This document shows, piece after piece, positions 1 to 4,197 of a stretch of DNA of 6,968 bases. Both the position numbers and the translations under genes were made by a program. Each line of letters begins with the position of its first letter. Within the stretch, counting starts at the first letter, position 1. This DNA is from Candidatus Sulfopaludibacter sp. SbA3. Its GTDB lineage: Bacteria > Acidobacteriota > Terriglobia > 20CM-2-55-15. The notes beneath the pieces are model-generated. The model made no database searches. It was not told the DNA's origin and was given only the letters and a program-made list of their open reading frames with translations. The stretch is from contig CAMAWS010000172.1 in assembly GCA_945861845.1 (NCBI GenBank), forward strand, positions 1 to 6,968, written 5' to 3'.

Positions 1-4
1 TTAT

Positions 5-48
5 CCCTCTCCCTCCGGGAGAGGGTGCCGCGAAGCGGCGGGTGAGGG
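5..48. repeat. REP-like tandem palindromes
   Basis: Two perfect hairpins lie side by side. The first has 9-bp arms, CCCTCTCCC (5-13) and GGGAGAGGG (17-25), around a TCC loop. The second has 5-bp arms, GCCGC (27-31) and GCGGC (35-39), around GAA. A GGGTGAGGG tail (40-48) resembles the first right arm. From memory, CCCTCTCCC/GGGAGAGGG palindromes followed by a GGTGAGGG tail are common interspersed extragenic elements in many GC-rich bacteria; membership of a named family is not proven here. It lies 77 bp past the oxyR stop codon. It has no T-run on either side, so it is not a classical intrinsic terminator, although it could still protect or end transcripts. Confidence 0.7.
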
Positions 49-53
49 TCGTT

Positions 54-114
54 GGGCAACACGCCCTGACGCCCGTGCCTACAGTCTTTCGCCACTCCGT
101 GGCTAACGCGAAAG
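54..114. repeat. further intergenic palindromes downstream of oxyR
   Basis: A short GGGC/GCCC palindrome (54-57 and 63-66) is followed by a stronger nested one. The inner arms are GCCAC (91-95) and GTGGC (99-103) with a TCC loop. The outer arms CTTTC (86-90) and GAAAG (110-114) can pair around a bulge, or CTTTCGC (86-92) can pair with GCGAAAG (108-114) instead. On the minus strand this hairpin starts 11 nt after the oxyR stop, so it would form at the 3' end of the oxyR transcript. It is not followed by a U-tract in that direction. It may be an mRNA-end structure or part of a repeat mosaic with the element at 5-48. Nothing else is visible in 1-124. Confidence 0.5.
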
Positions 115-124
115 TTTACGCCGG

Positions 125-1057
125 TTAAGCGATCGTTCCCTTCTTCCCACGCCGTTCGCTCTCCAAAGTCACGCGAAGGGTTTCGGCAATCTTGCCCAGC
201 ACGTCGGACAGTGATGAACGCCGGCGCCATCCAAGCACAATCGTGCGGAAGGGGACCGGCCGCGAAAATTGCCGGATCGACAACTGCGATCGATTGCTCT
301 CGGTCGCCACGGCGATGCCAGGCAGCAGCGTGATACCTGCGCCGCTGGACACCATCTGCACCAGGGTTGGCAGGCTCGTTGCGCGAAAGCCAAGCTCTTC
401 AAAGTTGCTGCCCGAGCAGTACTCGAGGGCCTGGTCGCGAAAGCAGTGCCCCTCGTCAAGCAGCAGGATGCGCTCGCCGCGCAATTGATTCTTCGTTACG
501 GGCGATGAGCCCCGGCCAAGCTTTCGTCCCCTCGGGGCCGCCAGCACAAACGGATCCACAGCGATCGTCTGGTGCTCAAGATCGCCCATGTTTGCCTCCA
601 GGGCCAGCAGGGCCGCATCCATTTCGCCATGGCTGATCGCACGGACAAGCGCATCCGTCTTGTCTTCTATCCATACGATCATCAGGCGGGGATATGCCTT
701 GCGCAGGGCGGGAACGACAAGTGGAAGCAGGTAAGGACCGATCGTGGGAATCACCCCAATTCGAAGCGTTCCCGCCAGCGGATCGATGAAGCGGTTCGCG
801 GCTTCAACAAGGTCGTCAGCCGCAACGAGCACCCGGCGAGCCCTCGAAACGAGTTCCTGTCCGGCGGCGGTTACAAGAACCCCACGCCGGTCCCGCTCAA
901 AAAGAGCAACGCCAAGCGAGGACTCCATCTCCGACACCTGCGCGCTCAGCGACGGCTGGGATACATTGCACCGCTCGGCTGCGCGCCGGAAATTCATCAT
1001 TTCAGCCACAGCAACAACGTACTGAAGCTGCCTCAACGTGAAACCATAGTTCTTCAT
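125..1057 (-). CDS. oxyR: OxyR-type LysR-family peroxide-sensing transcriptional regulator
   Basis: This is a cytoplasmic DNA-binding regulator of 310 residues, the usual OxyR length (E. coli 305). A winged helix-turn-helix spans residues 8-67 (FRRAAERCNVSQPSLS is the recognition region). The effector domain follows from about 95, with the OxyR-like stretch RIGVIPTIGPYLLP at 99-112. The decisive feature is GHCFRDQALEYC at 203-214: C205 and C214 have the eight-residue spacing and flanks of E. coli C199 and C208, the pair that forms the peroxide-induced disulfide. FRATSL and GAGITLLPGIAV also match OxyR. The ATG at 1057 is the first one upstream of the HTH and gives an ordinary N-terminus, but no good Shine-Dalgarno precedes it; instead the OxyR operator begins 5 bp upstream. 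The gene is divergent from the rubrerythrin operon. Known family role: oxidised OxyR activates antioxidant genes; that it does so here is inferred from the operator. Confidence 0.93.
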   Translation of the reverse strand: MKNYGFTLRQLQYVVAVAEMMNFRRAAERCNVSQPSLSAQVSEMESSLGVALFERDRRGVLVTAAGQELVSRARRVLVAADDLVEAANRFIDPLAGTLRIGVIPTIGPYLLPLVVPALRKAYPRLMIVWIEDKTDALVRAISHGEMDAALLALEANMGDLEHQTIAVDPFVLAAPRGRKLGRGSSPVTKNQLRGERILLLDEGHCFRDQALEYCSGSNFEELGFRATSLPTLVQMVSSGAGITLLPGIAVATESNRSQLSIRQFSRPVPFRTIVLGWRRRSSLSDVLGKIAETLRVTLESERRGKKGTIA

Positions 1058-1061
1058 GCTG

Positions 1062-1098
1062 ATAGGAATAACCTATCCAGAAGATAGAGACAATGTGT
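1062..1098. promoter_or_regulatory. OxyR operator between oxyR and the rubrerythrin operon
   Basis: The established OxyR consensus is four half-sites, ATAG-N7-CTAT-N7-ATAG-N7-CTAT. Here ATAG is at 1062-1065, CTAT at 1073-1076, ATAG at 1084-1087 and a degenerate GTGT at 1095-1098, all starting exactly 11 bp apart. The first pair sits in a perfect inverted repeat (GATAGG at 1061-1066, CCTATC at 1072-1077). The consensus internal A before the second and fourth half-sites is present at 1071 and 1093; the matching T positions are not. The operator ends directly before the rightward -35 box, the position from which OxyR activates. It also covers the likely oxyR promoter and leader (possible leftward -35 TTGTCT at 1093-1088), which suits self-repression; that leftward promoter is weak and uncertain. 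Confidence 0.88.
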
Positions 1099-1127
1099 TA
1101 GACAGATCAGCCCCCATGAATCAGAAT
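1099..1127 (+). promoter_or_regulatory. predicted OxyR-dependent promoter of the rubrerythrin operon
   Basis: The -35 box TAGACA (1099-1104, 5 of 6 matches to TTGACA) is separated by 17 bp from CAGAAT (1122-1127, 4 of 6 matches to TATAAT). The imperfect -10 fits a promoter that needs an activator, and the OxyR operator abuts the -35. Transcription would start near 1134, giving a leader of about 22 nt that contains the Shine-Dalgarno at 1144-1151. Confidence 0.6.
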
Positions 1128-1143
1128 CGTCCGCATAAAGAAA

Positions 1144-1151
1144 TAAGGAGG
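1144..1151 (+). promoter_or_regulatory. strong ribosome binding site of the rubrerythrin gene
   Basis: TAAGGAGG is a full anti-16S match, 4 nt before the ATG at 1156. It fixes the start and predicts high translation once the operon is induced. Confidence 0.85.
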
Positions 1152-1155
1152 CCCT

Positions 1156-1575
1156 ATGGCAGGACTAAAAGGAACCAAGACTCATCAGAACCTCAAAGAC
1201 GCATTCGCCGGCGAATCGATGGCGAATCGAAGATATCTCTATTTTGCAAAGGTCGCGGACGTGGAAGGCTATCCGGAAATTGCCGGTAACTTCCGCGATA
1301 CTGCCGAAGGCGAAACCGGCCATGCCCATGGCCACCTCGACTACCTGAAGAAGGTCGGCGACCCCGCAACGGACCTGCCGTTCGGCGATACCGCCTTGAA
1401 CCTGAAGTCCGCAGTCCACGGCGAAACCCACGAGTACACGGACATGTATCCTGGAATGGCGAAGGCCGCGCGCGAAGAAGGCTTTGCGGAAATAGCGGAC
1501 TGGTTTGAAACGCTGGCAAAGGCGGAGAAATCCCATGCCGGCCGGTTCAGCAGCCTGTTGAAGTCCGTTTCGTAA
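1156..1575 (+). CDS. rubrerythrin, short form without rubredoxin domain
   Basis: Rubrerythrins are cytoplasmic non-haem diiron proteins that reduce hydrogen peroxide to water. This 139-residue protein is only the four-helix ferritin-like domain. All seven expected diiron ligands are visible: E20 (in GESMANRRY), E53 and H56 (EGETGH), E90 and E93 (GETHEY), E124 and H127 (KAEKSH). Their numbering is almost identical to Desulfovibrio rubrerythrin. The C-terminal rubredoxin domain of classical members (about 190 residues in all) is absent, and the protein has no cysteine at all. Electrons must therefore come from another protein; the Fe-S protein encoded 21 bp downstream is a candidate. It is the first gene of the operon, with a strong Shine-Dalgarno and an upstream OxyR site, so peroxide induction is likely. 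The natural end at K-S-V-S with a TAA stop gives no sign of truncation. Other short forms (sulerythrin/erythrin type) are known. Confidence 0.93.
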   Translation: MAGLKGTKTHQNLKDAFAGESMANRRYLYFAKVADVEGYPEIAGNFRDTAEGETGHAHGHLDYLKKVGDPATDLPFGDTALNLKSAVHGETHEYTDMYPGMAKAAREEGFAEIADWFETLAKAEKSHAGRFSSLLKSVS

Positions 1576-1582
1576 TTTTTTC

Positions 1583-1590
1583 AGGGGAAG
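1583..1590 (+). promoter_or_regulatory. ribosome binding site supporting the GTG start at 1597
   Basis: AGGGGAAG lies 6 nt before GTG at 1597, inside the 21-nt gap after the rubrerythrin stop. It supports the GTG start over any downstream ATG; the first in-frame ATG comes only after the first cysteine cluster. Confidence 0.6.
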
Positions 1591-1596
1591 CCCATC

Positions 1597-2946
1597 GTGC
1601 AGGACGGCAAGAACCTCGCATATCGACCAACCGATGGGCTCTCCTATGATCCTTCGGAAGCCAGGTACTGGGACCCGGAGGCGCTCGGCAAGGAAGTCCA
1701 GCGGACGTTCGAGATCTGCCACGGCTGCAGGCTCTGCTTCAAGTACTGCGACAGCTTCCCAAACCTTTTTTCACTCATCGACGACAAGCACGACGGCGAC
1801 GTCCGACAGATCACAGCCGCCGGAACAGCCAGCGTGATGAATGCCTGCTTCCAGTGCAAGCTCTGCGAAGTTCAGTGCCCTTACACCGAACGCGATAACC
1901 ACGAGTTCAAACTGGATTTCCCAAAACTCGTACATCGTTACAACGCGCAGAAAGCGCGGCGAAAGGGGCTGAGCCTGCGCGACCGCGTTCTTGGCAACCC
2001 CGACCTTGCCGGCTTTCTGGCGCGAGCGAGCTTCGGCCTGGCAAACCTGGCCAATCGTATCCGTCCGCATCGCATCTTCATGGAAAAGGTTCTCGGCATC
2101 CATCGTGACAAACTGCTGCCCGATTTTGCGGGAACGACGTTCGAGCGGTGGGCCGGTCGCGCCGGAAAAATCAATTCCGAAGCCGCCGGCCCCGGTGGTG
2201 AAGTCGTCCTGTTCCAAACCTGCTACGTGCAGAACAACGAGCCGCAAATAGGGCGCGATACCGTGGAAGTTCTCGAACGCAATGGCGTGGACGTCCGTTG
2301 CGCCAGCGGCTTGCAGTGCTGCGGCATGCCGGCCTGGGAGCACGGTGACCTGGAGTCGCTGCGCCGGCAGGCGCGCGCGAACCTGCAGATACTCATGCCA
2401 TTCGTCGAAAAGGGCGCAAAGGTCATCGCCATCAACCCCACCTGCTCGATGATGATGCGAAGAGAGCAGCCGACCCTGGTCGCCCCCGAGGACCGCGCCG
2501 CTGCAGAAAAGCTGGCTGCCGCCGTCATGGATCCGAGCGAATTCTTGTGGTCGATTCGCAACGAACCCCGATTCAATACCAACTTCCGGAGTACGCCCGG
2601 CGAGAAGGTGTCCTACCACGCTCCGTGTCATCTGCGTGCACAGGCCGTTGGCTTCAAGGGTCGAGATCTGCTGCGGAAGATTCCGGGCGTTTCGCCTTCA
2701 ACCGTGATGGAGTGCTGCGGACATGACGGAACGTATGCCATGACGAAGGAAGGATTCGAGCCTTCGGCCCGCATCGGTAAGAAGGCGTTCGAAGGAATGA
2801 AGGAAGGCGAGTCCGAAATCTGGTCCACCGATTGTCCGCTGGCCGCCCTGCAGTTCGAGCAGCACGCCGGAGTAAAGCCCATGCACCCCATGACAATCCT
2901 CGCGCGCGCATACCGCGAAGACGGATTCAAGGATTCCACAAAATGA
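1597..2946 (+). CDS. GlpC/HdrB-like iron-sulfur oxidoreductase (two 4Fe-4S, two CCG domains)
   Basis: This is a 449-residue soluble electron-transfer protein; no membrane span or signal peptide is visible. Two ferredoxin-type 4Fe-4S motifs lie near the N-terminus: C41, C44, C47, C51 (CHGCRLCFKYC) and C84, C87, C90, C94 followed by Pro. Two cysteine-rich CCG domains follow: C209 with C241-C242-G243 and C283 (NPTC), then C344 (APCH) with C373-C374-G375 and C413 (STDCP). This order is that of GlpC, the Fe-S subunit of anaerobic glycerol-3-phosphate dehydrogenase, and of HdrD-type heterodisulfide reductase subunits, in which CCG domains bind Fe-S clusters. No glpA/glpB flavoprotein gene is adjacent, so glycerol metabolism is unlikely. 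Its place between a rubrerythrin and a DUF3501 gene, a trio I recall from other bacteria, suggests electron delivery in peroxide reduction. That role is inferred. Its stop overlaps the next start (ATGA). Confidence 0.88.
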   Translation: MQDGKNLAYRPTDGLSYDPSEARYWDPEALGKEVQRTFEICHGCRLCFKYCDSFPNLFSLIDDKHDGDVRQITAAGTASVMNACFQCKLCEVQCPYTERDNHEFKLDFPKLVHRYNAQKARRKGLSLRDRVLGNPDLAGFLARASFGLANLANRIRPHRIFMEKVLGIHRDKLLPDFAGTTFERWAGRAGKINSEAAGPGGEVVLFQTCYVQNNEPQIGRDTVEVLERNGVDVRCASGLQCCGMPAWEHGDLESLRRQARANLQILMPFVEKGAKVIAINPTCSMMMRREQPTLVAPEDRAAAEKLAAAVMDPSEFLWSIRNEPRFNTNFRSTPGEKVSYHAPCHLRAQAVGFKGRDLLRKIPGVSPSTVMECCGHDGTYAMTKEGFEPSARIGKKAFEGMKEGESEIWSTDCPLAALQFEQHAGVKPMHPMTILARAYREDGFKDSTK

Positions 2947-3491
2947 AACGCGTGGAGCGCAGCGAGATACTGGATTACGCCACCTACGAGGATGGCCGCG
3001 AGAACTTTCGAGCTGAGGTGATCAAGATCAAAGCTCCCCGCCGCGTCCATATTGGCGACTACTTCACGCTCCTTTTCGAAAACCACACGACCGTCCGCTA
3101 CCAGATCCAGGAGATGCTCCGCGCCGAGCGGATCGTCCGGGAAGCCGACATACTCCACGAAATCGAGACGTATAACGAACTGCTCGGCAAAGAAGGCGAA
3201 CTGGGATGCACGCTGCTGATCGAAATCGAAGATCCTGCGGTACGCAATCCAAAGCTGCAGCAGTGGTGGAGTCTTCCGGAAAAACTCTACCTGCGCCTTG
3301 AAGACGGAACTCTCATTCGACCGACATTCGATGAAAGACAGCGCGGCGATGGGCGGCTAAGCTCCGTCCAGTACATGAAGTTCGACACCATGGGCCATGT
3401 TCCCATTGCCGCCGGTGTCGACCTGCCCGATCTCCAGACAGAGACTCCGTTGAGCGGCGCACAGAGGGAGGCCCTGCGCACCGACCTGTGA
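2943..3491 (+). CDS. DUF3501 family protein of unknown function
   Basis: This 182-residue, probably cytoplasmic protein shows the DUF3501 pattern: a charged start (residues 1-25), KAPRRVHIGD at 30-39, FEN at 45-47, QIQEMLRAER at 54-63 and YNEL at 77-80. It then has a strand-rich part with TLLIEIED around 90-97 and a WW pair in the middle. No catalytic motif or metal site is obvious, and there is a single cysteine (C89), so it is unlikely to hold an Fe-S cluster alone. The start at 2943 is chosen because it forms an ATGA overlap with the upstream stop, has AAGGA 9 nt upstream, and gives the usual family N-terminus. A longer in-frame start at 2832 would add 37 arginine-rich residues read over the end of the upstream gene and is rejected. 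Tight coupling implies matched production with the Fe-S protein; it could be a partner or maturation factor, but this is inference. Confidence 0.85.
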   Translation: MKRVERSEILDYATYEDGRENFRAEVIKIKAPRRVHIGDYFTLLFENHTTVRYQIQEMLRAERIVREADILHEIETYNELLGKEGELGCTLLIEIEDPAVRNPKLQQWWSLPEKLYLRLEDGTLIRPTFDERQRGDGRLSSVQYMKFDTMGHVPIAAGVDLPDLQTETPLSGAQREALRTDL

Positions 3492-3499
3492 GAAATCAG

Positions 3500-3527
3500 T
3501 TGGCGAGGGCGTCAATCCGCCGATAAT
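3500..3527 (+). promoter_or_regulatory. candidate promoter of the small-protein/nucleotidyltransferase pair
   Basis: TTGGCG (3500-3505, 4 of 6) is followed after 16 bp by GATAAT (3522-3527, 5 of 6 matches to TATAAT). The start point would be near 3534, which is the G of the GTG start codon itself, so the mRNA may lack a leader. It lies in the 42-bp gap after DUF3501 and would separate the downstream pair from the OxyR operon. No terminator is visible in the gap, so read-through remains possible. Confidence 0.4.
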
Positions 3528-3533
3528 ACTGGA

Positions 3534-3734
3534 GTGAACCCACAGCCGAATCCATCCATAGAAGAGGCCCGGCGAGCCGGGTTCGACTTGAACCTGATTG
3601 AGATCAATCTCTCCCTTTCGCCTGAGGAACGCTGGCGGCAGCACGACATGGCGCTAAACGTGATCCTCGAACTCGAGAAAGCCCGGACCGCTCGCGATGC
3701 AAGACTTCAATCGGCTGTTACACCGTCTCGCTGA
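3534..3734 (+). CDS. small conserved-looking hypothetical protein, possible antitoxin-like partner
   Basis: This 66-residue, charged and largely helical protein has no transmembrane segment, cysteine or recognised DNA-binding motif. The core ARRAGFDLNLIEINLSLSPE (residues 12-31) followed by a WRQHDMALNVILELEKAR-type helix recalls short proteins I have seen encoded directly upstream of nucleotidyltransferase-like genes; I cannot name the family. The GTG at 3534 is the only plausible start: an in-frame stop (the DUF3501 stop) lies 45 bp upstream with no ATG, GTG or TTG between. No properly spaced Shine-Dalgarno precedes it, as GGAG touches the GTG. The gene overlaps the next one by 38 nt in another frame, pointing to joint expression. 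A toxin-antitoxin role is only suggested by this layout; it might instead be a subunit or targeting partner of the nucleotidyltransferase. Confidence 0.7.
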   Translation: MNPQPNPSIEEARRAGFDLNLIEINLSLSPEERWRQHDMALNVILELEKARTARDARLQSAVTPSR

Positions 3735-4185
3735 CTCCGGCCTGGAGTTCGTCATCGTCGGCGGTTATGCCGCCGTCACCCATGGCTCTTCACTGGTAAC
3801 CCGCGATTTGGACATTTGTGCGACGCTATCCGATGAAACCGTAGAAAAACTCCGATCGATACTTGCGGAATGGAATCCGAAACATCGGATGACGCCGAAT
3901 GAACTCTCATTTCTCGAATTTCCGAAAGCCGGACCGGTGATGAACCTTTATCTAAAGACAGACGTTGGCGTCATCGACATCCTTTCATCCATTCTCGGGG
4001 TCGGCGATTTTGCGCGCCTGAAGGAATCCGCGGAAGACTTCGAAATCGGCGGCCGCGTCTACCATGTCATCTCCCTGGATGACTTGATTCTTGCCAAAGA
4101 AGCGATGGGGCGGGAGAAGGATCTGCTCGCGGCGAAAGAGTTACGCGCAATTGCCGCGAAGCGGAAAGACTGGGGAAAGCGTTGA
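3697..4185 (+). CDS. nucleotidyltransferase-fold protein (AbiEii/DUF6036-like)
   Basis: This 162-residue protein belongs to the polymerase-beta nucleotidyltransferase superfamily. The signature is near the N-terminus: VGGYAAVTHG at 21-30 and the paired acids D37 and D39 in TRDLDI. A third acid is likely D94 in GVIDIL. The C-terminal DDLILAKEAMGREKDLLAAKEL (128-149, with K134, R139 and D142) matches the pattern of stand-alone members related to AbiEii toxins and DUF6036 proteins. Members of these groups transfer nucleotides to tRNA or protein, but the substrate here cannot be read from sequence. The ATG at 3697 lies inside the previous gene, 38 nt before its stop, with no strong Shine-Dalgarno, so translation may depend on the upstream gene. 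The length is normal for small members. It faces the kinase gene with 12 bp between stop codons and no room for a terminator. Confidence 0.8.
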   Translation: MQDFNRLLHRLADSGLEFVIVGGYAAVTHGSSLVTRDLDICATLSDETVEKLRSILAEWNPKHRMTPNELSFLEFPKAGPVMNLYLKTDVGVIDILSSILGVGDFARLKESAEDFEIGGRVYHVISLDDLILAKEAMGREKDLLAAKELRAIAAKRKDWGKR

Positions 4186-4197
4186 TTCACGATCCCG

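Noticed and set aside
1210..1230. Direct repeat GGCGAATCGA twice, 11 bp apart, at the start of the rubrerythrin gene
   Set aside because: It encodes the conserved GES-MANR region around ligand E20; coding constraint explains it, and it is out of frame as a repeat unit.
1771..2631. 286-codon open frame on the minus strand inside the Fe-S gene
   Set aside because: It has no family resemblance, no ribosome site and lies wholly opposite a gene with conserved cysteine motifs; long antisense frames are expected in GC-rich coding DNA.
2832..2942. N-terminal extension of the DUF3501 gene (37 extra residues)
   Set aside because: The added residues are arginine-rich and read over the conserved end of the Fe-S gene in another frame; the ATG at 2943 with the ATGA overlap and AAGGA upstream fits the family start.
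3502..3521. GGCG/CGCC inverted repeat after DUF3501, considered as a terminator
   Set aside because: Only 4 bp can pair across a long loop and no T-run follows.
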